This document shows, piece after piece, positions 18,500 through 29,085 of a DNA stretch of 64,000 nucleotides. The stretch lies in assembly GCF_002161175.1 (NCBI RefSeq), contig NZ_NFMA01000002.1, positions 160,325 to 224,324 of the forward strand, written 5' to 3'. Source of the stretch: Flavonifractor sp. An100 (GTDB taxonomy: Bacteria; Bacillota; Clostridia; Oscillospirales; Oscillospiraceae). A program made the translations under genes and the position numbers. The notes below the pieces were generated by a model. That model was not told the origin of the DNA. It did no database searches and worked only from the letters and a program-made list of their open reading frames with translations. Numbering within the stretch: the stretch's first letter is position 1; each line of letters starts with the position of its first letter.

Positions 18500-19608
18500 G
18501 TAGATTCCTTCCTTTCATAGATGCAGTGAACACCCTGGTGGGTCATCATGCCGCCCAGGCACTTTTGATTGCAGCGAATGCAGCGGTGGATTTGCGCAGC
18601 TTGACCATCCCGCACCAGGTTGGGCCAATTAGGGTCGGCGATGAGCTGGCGGCTCATAGCGGCGCATTGGATGCGGCCGGAACGGAGCTGTTCTTCCACA
18701 AAGTCGGGGGAGGAGAGACCGCCCACTCCGCAGATGGGCAGAGAGGTGAGCGCGCGGACCTGGTCACAGAAGGTTAAAAAGCAGCCCTCACCATGGAAAT
18801 AGGGGTGGTTAAAGGGGGGGATGGTGTCGCTGAGATTGGAGTGGTTAGCCAGTGTAACATGGAAACTGGTGACGCCGGCTTCCTCCAGCAGAGGTACAAA
18901 AATGGGTAGTTCTGATTCCAACACACCGGCGTTGCCATAGTGGGGATTTTCCTGACGTACCGCCAGCTTGTAGTCAATGGGGAAATCAGGCAGATACTGG
19001 CGGATGGAACGGATGGACTCTACGGCGAACCGGGCCCGATGTTCAGGGGTTCCGCCGTATTGGTCCGTGCGGCTATTATAGACGGAGGAACTGAAGCTGC
19101 CGCACATCCGGTCCCCATGGACCTGGACCATATCGAATCCGGCCTCTTTAGCCCGGAGGGCGGCTGGACCAAAGGAGTGGGTAATTTGCTCCACCTTGTG
19201 GGTGGGCAGGTTGGTGATGTAGGGTCCCACCTGCTGGTTGAGAAGATTGCGCAGCTGATCGGCGTCTATCCGCTTGGTGAGAAGGCCCGGAAGGTAACGG
19301 AGCATGGCTTTCAGATCGGAGTCGGATTGGTGGAGCTGAGCGCAGATTTTACAGCCCTCCTGATGGACGATCTGGGCCAGGCGCTGATAATAAGCAAATC
19401 CCTTTTTGGTAAACAGGGAGGGACCAAAGCCGTGTTTGGTGACGGGTACGTCGCCAAGAATGATCATGGCACAGCCGCCTGCCGCAATGGAACGCAGGCG
19501 CGCTTCCAACTCTTCCTGGGGCAGCCCCATAGTAGTCGGGGCGAATATAATCCGGTTTTTTAGGGTAAGGCCGCCATAGTTCATAGGGCTCAGAATGGTT
19601 TCGTACAT
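18496..19608 (-). CDS. bilR: Bilirubin reductase BilR (old-yellow-enzyme family)
   Basis: A 370-residue OYE-family flavoprotein: an N-terminal FMN TIM barrel (SPMNYGGLTLKNRIIFAPTT) and, near the end, a Cys motif CIRCNQKCLGG that may hold an iron-sulfur cluster. Typical OYEs carry HxAH at the substrate site; here it is HGDR at 164-167, and Asp166 and Arg167 fall at the residues I recall as diagnostic for BilR, the gut enzyme reducing bilirubin to urobilinogen. The protein lacks the extra C-terminal FAD/NAD domains of longer 2,4-dienoyl-CoA reductases. It lies between a MarR gene and a flavodoxin gene, as in bilQRS. Other OYE substrates cannot be excluded. Confidence 0.85.
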   Translation of the reverse strand: MYETILSPMNYGGLTLKNRIIFAPTTMGLPQEELEARLRSIAAGGCAMIILGDVPVTKHGFGPSLFTKKGFAYYQRLAQIVHQEGCKICAQLHQSDSDLKAMLRYLPGLLTKRIDADQLRNLLNQQVGPYITNLPTHKVEQITHSFGPAALRAKEAGFDMVQVHGDRMCGSFSSSVYNSRTDQYGGTPEHRARFAVESIRSIRQYLPDFPIDYKLAVRQENPHYGNAGVLESELPIFVPLLEEAGVTSFHVTLANHSNLSDTIPPFNHPYFHGEGCFLTFCDQVRALTSLPICGVGGLSSPDFVEEQLRSGRIQCAAMSRQLIADPNWPNLVRDGQAAQIHRCIRCNQKCLGGMMTHQGVHCIYERKEST

Positions 19609-19612
19609 AGGA

Positions 19613-20020
19613 TCAATCTCCTTTTTTGCTGGAAATCTTAGCTAACAATGAAAAAAGCTGGTCTCGTTCGGAGGGAGAGAGGGAAGAGAGTGATTCCTGA
19701 TCCCAGTCGAAGAAGACTTGGTGACTGATGGAAAAGGCCTGCTGCCCCTTCGAACTGAGGGTGAGGCGGTAGGCCCGGCCGACCTTTTCCCGTATCAGAA
19801 AGCCATCCTCCACCAAACGGGTGATGCTGCGCTGGGAATAGCCCCAATCCAGGCCCAACGCCTCGGTCAGTTCCGCCTGACTACAGCCGGAATGCTTGCC
19901 CACGTATATGACCAGAAACAGAGAGCCGAAATTGAGCCCCAGCTGCTGCAAACGGGTGGAGGTGTAGGCCACAAAGCTGCGATAAAATACGGTGGTGTAA
20001 TAAGCCAGTGTGGAAAACAT
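19613..20020 (-). CDS. bilQ: MarR-family regulator of the bil operon (BilQ-type)
   Basis: A 135-residue winged-helix protein with MarR features: CSQAELTEALGLDWGYSQRSITRLVEDGFL as the recognition helix region and a following wing. It is the first gene of the operon, 4 bases before bilR. Two palindromic sites overlap its own promoter, which points to autoregulation. In characterised loci bilQ encodes a MarR-like regulator in the same place. Confidence 0.8.
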   Translation of the reverse strand: MFSTLAYYTTVFYRSFVAYTSTRLQQLGLNFGSLFLVIYVGKHSGCSQAELTEALGLDWGYSQRSITRLVEDGFLIREKVGRAYRLTLSSKGQQAFSISHQVFFDWDQESLSSLSPSERDQLFSLLAKISSKKGD

Positions 20021-20039
20021 GCAATCCGTCCTCTCGTTA

Positions 20040-20083
20040 CTTGACTAAGTCAAGGATAAACAAAATACTTGACTTTGTCAAGT
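20040..20083 (-). promoter_or_regulatory. bilQRS promoter with two palindromic MarR operators
   Basis: Minus-strand promoter: TTGACA (20076-20081), 17-base spacer, TATCCT (20053-20058). Operator 1 is CTTGAC-TAA-GTCAAG (20040-20054), just downstream of the -10. Operator 2 is ACTTGAC-TTT-GTCAAGT (20067-20083), covering the -35. Both share the half-site CTTGAC with a 3-base centre, spaced 28 bp centre to centre, fitting a MarR dimer on each. Binding here would block RNA polymerase. Confidence 0.8.
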
Positions 20084-20189
20084 GAAAAGAAAGGGCGAAG
20101 TTCACAGTTTTGTGATAGATTTCCCACGGAGAATATGCTATGCTACCAAAAGAGTGAGTGTCAGCAACCGGAAGAAAGGAGCTTGAACG

Positions 20190-20663
20190 GTGAACGTGAT
20201 ATCCCTGGTCACGCCTAAGGCTCAGGTGGCCTATTTATACGATGATTTTACCATTCGGCAGGGGCTGGAAAAGCTCCGGGCCCATGGATATACAGCCATC
20301 CCGGTGCTGTCCCGGGAGGGGCAGTATTTGGGTACGGTAAGTGAGGGCGATTTTCTCTGGCAGATTTTGGACCAGAATGACAATAGTCTTCGCTCCCAGG
20401 AAAAGTTGCCCCTGAGGCGAATTTTGCGAAAGGGCTTCAACCCTGCAGTACGGATTGACGTGACCATGGGCGAGCTGCTGGAGCGCTCCATGCGGCAGAG
20501 CTTCATCCCGGTGGTGGATGATCGGGGAGCATTTGTTGGGATTGTCACCCGGCAGACCATCATTCGCCGGTTGACCAAACCCAATGTGGATTTGGACGAG
20601 GATGCCTGCTACGTTATGACCCCGGCCTGCAGCTCGGGCGTAATGGATGCCTCACGCAATTGA
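20190..20663 (+). CDS. CBS-domain protein
   Basis: A 157-residue protein made almost entirely of two CBS motifs (residues about 8-60 and 80-135; RAHGYTAIPVLSREGQYLGTVSEGDF and RQSFIPVVDDRGAFVGIVTRQTII). Such stand-alone CBS pairs bind adenine nucleotides as sensors. It starts with GTG behind AAGAAAGGAGC. It is divergent from bilQ and convergent with ppk1. Its partner is unknown. Confidence 0.82.
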   Translation: MNVISLVTPKAQVAYLYDDFTIRQGLEKLRAHGYTAIPVLSREGQYLGTVSEGDFLWQILDQNDNSLRSQEKLPLRRILRKGFNPAVRIDVTMGELLERSMRQSFIPVVDDRGAFVGIVTRQTIIRRLTKPNVDLDEDACYVMTPACSSGVMDASRN

Positions 20664-20679
20664 CACACTGAAGAAATAA

Positions 20680-20720
20680 AAGATCCCCGAGACCGGAGAA
20701 GTGGTCTCGGGGATCTTTTT
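20680..20720. terminator. Bidirectional terminator between the CBS gene and ppk1
   Basis: A 15-bp stem, AAGATCCCCGAGACC with complement at 20703-20717, 8-base loop, T run to the right. The ppk1 stop codon lies inside its right edge. Confidence 0.92.
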
Positions 20721-22860
20721 AGGAGCGATGGAGTAGGTCGGACAGGCGGCCAAGGAGAGAGGGATGCTTTTTATGGACCTTGGCAGGAGTACGGCCGGTA
20801 GCCGGAGGCTCCACCGTTTCCGTTTGGAAGATCTCCTGGCAGCAGCGGGGATCTTCGGTAGAGACACGGGGATGGTAGGCTCCGCCAGGCTTGAGCTCTC
20901 TTGCCTTCACATTGTCCCTCTGCAACTCCTCAATGATGTGGAACAAGCGCTTCCGACACCAGGAGTCCAGCACGGGGCAGGCGATCTCCACCCGCCGCTC
21001 CGTGTTGCGGGTCATAAAATCGGCGGAGGAAATATAGAGGTCGGCGTTTTCTCCACGGCCGAATTGGTAGATGCGGCTGTGTTCCAAATAGCGGCCCACA
21101 ATGGAGAACACCGTAATGTGGTCGGTCAGGCCGGGGACACCGGGCATCAGACAGCAAATACCCCGGACATTCATGATGATCTCAACCCCAGCCTGGGAGG
21201 CTTGGGCCAGCTTGTCGATGAGCATACGGTCAGTCACGGAGTTTAGTTTCAGGAAGATATAGCCCTCCCGGCCCTTGGCAATTTCCCGGTCAATGAGAGA
21301 GATAACCTTGTCCCGCAGGCCGAAGGGAGAGGCCAACAGGAGCTGATAATCACCGGAAAAGTTGCTGATAGCCATGTTCTGGAAAAAGGCGGCGGCGTCC
21401 GCACCAATGCGCTGATTGGCGGTCATCAGGCACAGGTCGGTGTAGAGCTTGGCGGTCTTTTCGTTGTAGTTGCCGGTGCCGACCTGGGTGATATATTGAA
21501 TCCCGTTTTTAGATTTTCGGGTAATCAGGCAGATTTTGGAGTGGACCTTCAGGTTTTCTGAGCCGTAAAGGATGGTGCAGCCCGCCTCCTCCATCCGCTC
21601 GGCCCATTGGATGTTATTTTGTTCATCAAACCGGGCCCGCAGCTCCATGAGTACGGTGACATCTTTTCCGTTTTCCGCAGCGGCACAGAGGTATTCCGCC
21701 AGCTTGGCCCGAGAGGCAAGACGATAAATGGTAATTTTGATGGATACCACGTCGGGGTCGGAGGAGGCCTCGCGAATCAGGTGGAGGAAGGGCTCCATCT
21801 GCTCGAAGGGATAGAAGACAAGGGCGTCCCGCTTTAGAATCTGGGGTAGAATGGGTTGCTGGGGCACCAGACAGGCGGGAAAGCGGGGGGAGTAAGGAGG
21901 ATCGCACAAAGCGGCGGCGCTCTCTGCGGGGAGGAGGGAGGTGAGCTGGTAGACGTATTCCATAGAGATGGGAGCCTTGGTCTTAAATACCTGGGCCCGG
22001 CTCAGCCCCAACCGCTCACATAAAAACGGGATTAGCTTGTCCCCTTTTCCTCCCTGGTACTCCAGACGGACGGGGGCCAGACGGGCCCGCTTTTTCACAA
22101 TCTTCCGCATGTGCTGGCGGAAATCCTCGTCCACGTCGTAGGACTCGTCCTCAGGGCTGATATCAGCATTCCGGGTGACGGCTACTACGGCCTTTTCCAC
22201 AATGGAGAATTGATCGAAGACCTGGCTGGCATATTCCATTAAAATATCCTCCAACAGGATATACCGCAGGCCCCGTTCCTCCAGGCGCAGGAAGGGAGGA
22301 AATTTTGGGGGGATGGGGAGGAAGGCGAAATACTCCCTCCCGTCCCGCTGCAACACCAGCGCGATGGTCAGGCGCTTGTTGGGCAGGTGTGGGAAGGGGT
22401 GGTGGATATCCAGAATCAGAGGGGACAGAACGGGACGAACCTGGGCCTGGAACCAATTTTCTACCTGCTTTTTTGCCTTGTTGTCCAGTTCGCTGATGGA
22501 AAGCCGGCAGATATTGCAGGAGCGCAGACGCAGGTCCAGCTGCTCAAATACTTTGTCCCGCTGCTTATATAGCTGTGGAACGGTCTCAAAGATGGCGTGG
22601 AGCTGCTGCTCCGGGGTGCGGCCGCTTTTGGAGTCGATGTGGGTCTCCTTGACCAGAGACATGTCGGTGATGGACCCCACCCGGATCATAAAAAATTCGT
22701 CCAGGTTGCTGGTAAAAATAGCGGCAAATTTGAGCCGCTCCATCAGAGGAACCGACTCATCCCTGGCCTCAGCCAAGACCCGCTCATTGAATTTCAGCCA
22801 GGACAGCTCCCGGTCCTGCGTGTAGCGAGTGTCAAAGGTCTTTTGTATGCCATTGCTCAT
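20719..22860 (-). CDS. ppk1: Polyphosphate kinase 1
   Basis: A 713-residue enzyme that makes polyphosphate from ATP. The N-terminal domain opens with RELSWLKFNERVLAEA; the catalytic half has the autophosphorylated His in ENLKVHSKICLI and the second conserved His in LEHSRIYQFG, with TERRVEIACPV near the end. The ATG at 22860 follows GGAAGGAGACC; upstream frame extension is not conserved. Length is standard. Confidence 0.94.
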   Translation of the reverse strand: MSNGIQKTFDTRYTQDRELSWLKFNERVLAEARDESVPLMERLKFAAIFTSNLDEFFMIRVGSITDMSLVKETHIDSKSGRTPEQQLHAIFETVPQLYKQRDKVFEQLDLRLRSCNICRLSISELDNKAKKQVENWFQAQVRPVLSPLILDIHHPFPHLPNKRLTIALVLQRDGREYFAFLPIPPKFPPFLRLEERGLRYILLEDILMEYASQVFDQFSIVEKAVVAVTRNADISPEDESYDVDEDFRQHMRKIVKKRARLAPVRLEYQGGKGDKLIPFLCERLGLSRAQVFKTKAPISMEYVYQLTSLLPAESAAALCDPPYSPRFPACLVPQQPILPQILKRDALVFYPFEQMEPFLHLIREASSDPDVVSIKITIYRLASRAKLAEYLCAAAENGKDVTVLMELRARFDEQNNIQWAERMEEAGCTILYGSENLKVHSKICLITRKSKNGIQYITQVGTGNYNEKTAKLYTDLCLMTANQRIGADAAAFFQNMAISNFSGDYQLLLASPFGLRDKVISLIDREIAKGREGYIFLKLNSVTDRMLIDKLAQASQAGVEIIMNVRGICCLMPGVPGLTDHITVFSIVGRYLEHSRIYQFGRGENADLYISSADFMTRNTERRVEIACPVLDSWCRKRLFHIIEELQRDNVKARELKPGGAYHPRVSTEDPRCCQEIFQTETVEPPATGRTPAKVHKKHPSLLGRLSDLLHRS

Positions 22861-22979
22861 ATCAATTGGTCTCCTTCCAAGTGTTGGAGCGCAGATGGGG
22901 AGGGCATAGTCTGCCAGAATAAGAATCCCCATTATTCTACAAAAAGTTTGTAAAATTCGTTGATTGCATCGGGTAAAAT

Positions 22980-24323
22980 TTAAGTAAAATGTCTCTGCCA
23001 ATCGGCCAACATGGATAGGGCACGGGGAGCGAGGATCAGCAGGGCGATGAGGTTGGGCAGGGCGATGAGAGCATTGCATAGGTCCACCAGCTGCCAGATG
23101 ATGCCCGGTTCCCAAAGGGCCCCAGCTAAGGTGCAGCCCAAAAACACCATGCGGTACAAGGGGAGCAGCCGGTCAGAGCCCACAAGGTAGCGCAGACATT
23201 GCTGTCCATAGTAGCTCCAGCCCAGGATGGAGGAGAAGGCGAACAGCAATAGAGACAAGGCCACAACCTGTGCGCCTATGGGCCCCAGCACGGAGGCGAA
23301 GGCGGCGGCAGTCAGGGGGGCGCCGGTGGGGCCAAGAGGCTGCCAGACGCCGCTGACTAAAATAACCAGGGCGGTGACGGTACATACCACCAAGGTGGAG
23401 AGCCCCACCTCAAAGATCCCCCACATTCCCTGGATCGCCGGGTGGTCCACCCGGGCAGCGCCGTGGGCCATGGCGGAGGTGCCAAGACCGGCCTCATTGG
23501 TGAACACGCCCCGGGCGGTGCCATAGCGCAGAGCAGCAGCTACGGTCCAACCCGCTCCGCCGCCCAGAGCGGCCTGGGGGGAGAGTGCACAGGTGAAAAT
23601 GAGGTGTAGCGCCTGGGGAAGATCGGAGGCCCGGGCCGCAAGCACCGCAATGCCGCTGCCCAGGTAGAGCAGCGCCATAGCCGGCACAAGGGCGGAGGAC
23701 ACGCGGGCAATGCGGTTCAAGCCCCCTACCATGACCATGGCGGCCAGTGCGGTGGTGACAAGGCCGGAGAGCAGCCGGTCCGTTCCGAAGGCGGCCTGCA
23801 GGGAGGCAGCGATAGAGGAGGACTGGACCAGGTTTCCCCCGGCGAGGGTGGCGGGCAGGCAGGCGCAGGCAAACCAGGCCGCCAACAGGGGGGAGCCCAC
23901 CCCCCAGCGGAGGTAAAACATTGGTCCCCCTTGCAGCCCGCCGTCAGGGGCTGGGCGCTGATATGCTACCGACAGCAGTTTCTCTCCGCAGCTGGTCATC
24001 ATACCAAGCACGGCGGAAATCCACATCCAAAACACGGCTCCCGGCCCCCCCAGCGTCAGGGCTGTGGCCACGCCCGCGATGGAACCGGTGCCCATGGTGG
24101 AGGCTAACGCGGTGGCCAGGGCCTGGAGGGAGGAGAGACCACCACTGTTTGTTCGGCGGGGACGGAGAAGGGAACCCAAAGTTTGGGAGAGCCAGAGGCG
24201 AAGACAGCACAGCTGAAAGCATCCGGACCCCAGCGTGTAAACCAGTCCAGTCAGGAGAAACAGCCCCATCAGCCAGGGATTCCACAAAACATCAGCCAGT
24301 TGGCCCAGGATCGTCACAGGCAT
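22980..24323 (-). CDS. Sodium:alanine symporter (AGCS family)
   Basis: A 447-residue membrane protein with about ten hydrophobic segments. STMGTGSIAGVATAL and GGPGAVFWMWISAVLGMMTSCGEK are the AGCS family signatures; NEAGLGTSAMAHGAA is the second conserved block. These import alanine or glycine with Na+. The start is uncertain: ATG at 24323 or GTG at 24326, both close to a weak GAGGTG. Confidence 0.88.
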   Translation of the reverse strand: MPVTILGQLADVLWNPWLMGLFLLTGLVYTLGSGCFQLCCLRLWLSQTLGSLLRPRRTNSGGLSSLQALATALASTMGTGSIAGVATALTLGGPGAVFWMWISAVLGMMTSCGEKLLSVAYQRPAPDGGLQGGPMFYLRWGVGSPLLAAWFACACLPATLAGGNLVQSSSIAASLQAAFGTDRLLSGLVTTALAAMVMVGGLNRIARVSSALVPAMALLYLGSGIAVLAARASDLPQALHLIFTCALSPQAALGGGAGWTVAAALRYGTARGVFTNEAGLGTSAMAHGAARVDHPAIQGMWGIFEVGLSTLVVCTVTALVILVSGVWQPLGPTGAPLTAAAFASVLGPIGAQVVALSLLLFAFSSILGWSYYGQQCLRYLVGSDRLLPLYRMVFLGCTLAGALWEPGIIWQLVDLCNALIALPNLIALLILAPRALSMLADWQRHFT

Positions 24324-24426
24324 CACCTCAATATCGGTCTTTGCTTTTAGAGGTATGCCGAAGTGACGCTTCTAAGAACAAAGGACCCGCCGGCGGAGAG
24401 ACCGGCGGCGGGCGGATTTTGGAACG

Positions 24427-24882
24427 TTACTTGTCCTCCAGCAGCTTGTTCAGCTCGTGCATAAAGGTGTTGATATCCTTGAACTGGCGGTAGACGGAGG
24501 CGAAGCGTACATAGGCCACCTCGTCGGTTTTTTTCAGCCGCTCCATAACCAGCTCGCCGATTTCAGCGGAGCTGACCTCCCGTTCCATCTTATTTTGCAA
24601 AACCTGTTCAATTTCGTTGACCATAGCCTCCAGGGTACTATAGGGGACCGGCCGCTTTTCACAGGCGCGGATGAGGCCGGCCAACACCTTGGTGCGGTCA
24701 AAGCTCTGGCGGCTGCCGTCCTTTTTCACAACCATAAGGGGGAGGCTCTCCATGGTCTCATAGGTGGTAAAACGCTTATGACAGGCCAGGCATTCCCTGC
24801 GCCGGCGAATACTGGCGCCTTCGTCCGCGGGGCGGGAGTCGACGACTTTGCTCTCCAAGTGGGAACAGAAGGGGCATTTCAT
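24427..24882 (-). CDS. nrdR: Transcriptional repressor NrdR
   Basis: A 151-residue repressor of ribonucleotide reductase genes. The N-terminal zinc ribbon uses CPFC (3-6) and CLAC (31-34) around [16 protein letters not shown], followed by an ATP-cone domain that senses dATP/ATP. No ribonucleotide reductase gene is in the window. It is divergent from purF. Confidence 0.95.
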   Translation of the reverse strand: MKCPFCSHLESKVVDSRPADEGASIRRRRECLACHKRFTTYETMESLPLMVVKKDGSRQSFDRTKVLAGLIRACEKRPVPYSTLEAMVNEIEQVLQNKMEREVSSAEIGELVMERLKKTDEVAYVRFASVYRQFKDINTFMHELNKLLEDK

Positions 24883-25039
24883 TACGGATACCTCCCAAAA
24901 GGATGAAAATTTTGGTGTAAAGCAATCATAGCATATTTTTGGAGGGTTGGGTAGAGCTATTTTCTAAATGTTGTATAAAATTCATGGAAAACAGGGAGAA
25001 TGCGGACAAGATATGGTTGGCATTGCCGGAGTATTTCCA

Positions 25040-25069
25040 TTGCGGGGGAGGGGGGAGGAGGTGTATAAT
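25040..25069 (+). promoter_or_regulatory. purF promoter
   Basis: TTGCGG, 18-base G-rich spacer, perfect TATAAT. The predicted start of transcription is only a few bases before the leader terminator. Confidence 0.65.
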
Positions 25070-25081
25070 AAAACGTACAGA

Positions 25082-25119
25082 CAGCGGCGCCTGGACAGAA
25101 GGCGCCGCTGCACTTTTTT
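25082..25119 (+). terminator. Intrinsic terminator in the purF leader (attenuator candidate)
   Basis: A perfect 11-bp GC-rich stem (CAGCGGCGCCT at 25082-25092, complement 25100-25110, 7-base loop) is followed by six T residues at 25114-25119. It lies between the purF promoter and its ribosome site (GAGGAGGAAC). No plus-strand gene upstream needs a terminator, since nrdR runs the other way. Confidence 0.8.
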
Positions 25120-25136
25120 ATGAGGAGGAACGGAGA

Positions 25137-26546
25137 ATGGATCTGCCCCAACAGGCGCAGCCGATCAACCAGGGTCTGCATGAGGAATGCGGTGTATTTG
25201 GAATTTATGACCCGGCAGGTGGCTGCGCACAGACGACCTACTATGGGCTGTACGCCCTACAGCACCGGGGCCAGGAGGCCTGTGGCATTGCGGCCATAAA
25301 CAACAGGGAGCAATCCTTTTATAAGGATGTGGGTCTGGTCAGTGAGGTGTTTCAGCGGGAGACTCTGGAGCGACTCAACGGAACCATGGCGGTAGGACAT
25401 GTCCGTTATGCCACCACAGGGGCGGGAGAGCGGGAAAATGCCCAGCCGCTGACCATTAAATATGTCAAGGGGACTCTTGCGGTGGTGCACAACGGAAACC
25501 TGGTGGGCATTGACCGTTTGCGCCAGGAGTTTGAATATAAAGGGGCCATTTTCCATACTACCAGCGACTCGGAACTGATTGCCTATGCCATCGCCCAGGC
25601 AAGACTCCACTGCGGAAGTGTGGAGCAGGCGGTGTGCCGGGCGACAGCGGAGTTGAAGGGCGCCTTTTCTCTGCTGGTTATGTCGCCTCAGAAGCTGATT
25701 GCCTGCCGGGACCCCTGGGGATTCCGGCCGCTGTGCATGGGGCGGAAAGGGGAGGCCATTGTGTTTGCATCGGAGTCCTGCGCCATTCAGGCGGTAGGGG
25801 GCCATGTGGAACGGGAGCTGGAGCCGGGAGAAATTGTAGTGGTGCAGGATGGGGAGATTCGCTCCATTCGGGATAATTGCCGGGGAGAGTCCCATCTGTG
25901 CATCTTTGAATACATTTATTTTGCCCGCCCCGATTCTGTGATTGCGGGGCAGTCCGTCCACCAGGCGCGGGTGAATGCGGGGCGGCTGCTGGCACGGGAG
26001 CATCCAGTGGAGGCCGACCTGGTGGTGGGTGTTCCGGACTCTGGCTTGGACGCCGCCAGAGGCTATGCCCTGGAGAGCGGGATCCCTTTGGGGATGGGCT
26101 TTGTAAAAAACCGATATGTGGGCCGGACCTTCATTACCCCAGACCAGGCCAGCCGAGAGCAGGCGGTGCGTATCAAGCTGTCCGCCCTGGCCAGTGAGGT
26201 GGCGGGGAAGCGGGTAGTTATGGTGGATGATTCCATCGTCCGAGGAACCACCTGCCGACAGATCATCAATCTTCTCCGGGAGGCAGGGGCCACCCAGGTC
26301 CATATGCGAGTGTCGGCGCCACCCTTCATTGCCCCCTGCTATTTTGGAACGGATATTCCAAATCGGGAAAAGCTCATCGCCTGCCATCACAGTCTGGAGG
26401 AAATTCAGCACTTGGCGGGAGCGGACAGCCTTGGTTACCTGTCCCTGGAGAGCTTGGACAAGCTGGCCCCCGACGCCAAGTGTGGCTTTTGCCGGGGGTG
26501 CTTTACCGGAGAATACCCTATTGAAGTGGAAGAAGAAAATTCATAA
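25137..26546 (+). CDS. purF: Amidophosphoribosyltransferase
   Basis: A 469-residue enzyme of the first committed purine step, PRPP plus glutamine to phosphoribosylamine. Cys18 in HEECGVFG becomes the N-terminal nucleophile after propeptide removal. The PRPP loop is VVMVDDSIVRGTT, and C-terminal CGFCRGCF marks the Bacillus-type iron-sulfur enzyme. The start MDLPQQ has TGAGGAGGAACGGAG upstream; the frame is open 66 codons further but would run through the leader hairpin. Confidence 0.95.
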   Translation: MDLPQQAQPINQGLHEECGVFGIYDPAGGCAQTTYYGLYALQHRGQEACGIAAINNREQSFYKDVGLVSEVFQRETLERLNGTMAVGHVRYATTGAGERENAQPLTIKYVKGTLAVVHNGNLVGIDRLRQEFEYKGAIFHTTSDSELIAYAIAQARLHCGSVEQAVCRATAELKGAFSLLVMSPQKLIACRDPWGFRPLCMGRKGEAIVFASESCAIQAVGGHVERELEPGEIVVVQDGEIRSIRDNCRGESHLCIFEYIYFARPDSVIAGQSVHQARVNAGRLLAREHPVEADLVVGVPDSGLDAARGYALESGIPLGMGFVKNRYVGRTFITPDQASREQAVRIKLSALASEVAGKRVVMVDDSIVRGTTCRQIINLLREAGATQVHMRVSAPPFIAPCYFGTDIPNREKLIACHHSLEEIQHLAGADSLGYLSLESLDKLAPDAKCGFCRGCFTGEYPIEVEEENS

Positions 26547-26547
26547 A

Positions 26548-26581
26548 CAAAGGCCCTGTGCTGTACAGCACAGGGCCTTTG
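26548..26581. terminator. Terminator hairpin after purF
   Basis: Near-perfect 16-bp palindrome CAAAGGCCCTGTGCTG/complement around TAC, shortly after the purF stop. The T tract is short, so efficiency is uncertain. It also lies just beyond the minus-strand glnN stop. Confidence 0.75.
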
Positions 26582-26600
26582 TTGTTGGTGGGGAAAGAGA

Positions 26601-28715
<2,115 letters not shown>

Positions 28716-28747
28716 TCAACCCTTTCAACCATCGTATCTCTGGGGCT

Positions 28748-28814
28748 GGACAACAGAAAACGAGACAACAACGCCTTTTCCAGACGTCATTGTCTCGCAT
28801 ACCATCCATTGTCC
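28748..28814 (-). promoter_or_regulatory. Terminator-like nested hairpin in the glnN leader
   Basis: On the minus strand an inner 13-bp stem (28785-28797 with 28761-28773, two G-U pairs, 11-base loop) is followed by TTTTCTG; an outer stem GGACAA/TTGTCC (28809-28814 with 28748-28753) encloses it. It sits between the glnN promoter and its ribosome site, so it can act as an attenuator. The only RNA-binding regulator nearby is the ANTAR protein at 30458-31003. Confidence 0.6.
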
Positions 28815-28853
28815 TCAGTCAAGCATGCAGCCCGACTTGGATTTCTGCCTAAT

Positions 28854-28882
28854 ACGATACCCTAAGCCGGGGGTTTTTGCAA
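28854..28882 (-). promoter_or_regulatory. glnN promoter
   Basis: Minus-strand TTGCAA, 17-base spacer, TATCGT, about 140 bases upstream of the start codon. Confidence 0.6.
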
Positions 28883-28980
28883 GAATAAATTCTGCCTAAA
28901 GTTATTTGAGAGAAACCGCAAAGAATGTGGAGATTCTCCACAAGGGGGGCGGCGAGACGGTGGCAAAACGGGGAAAAATC

Positions 28981-29009
28981 TTGACAGGCCGGAGCGAGGC
29001 GTGTAATAC
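28981..29009 (+). promoter_or_regulatory. glnA promoter
   Basis: Consensus TTGACA, 17-base spacer, weaker TAATAC. A 7-bp hairpin TGTGGAG/CTCCACA lies upstream at 28926-28942 and could be an operator. Confidence 0.55.
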
Positions 29010-29085
29010 TGACCCTATAAGGCCGCCGGTGGAACAGACGCTGCGCGGCGAGAGCTTTACTATGGACAGGAAGGAGCCGCCCGCC

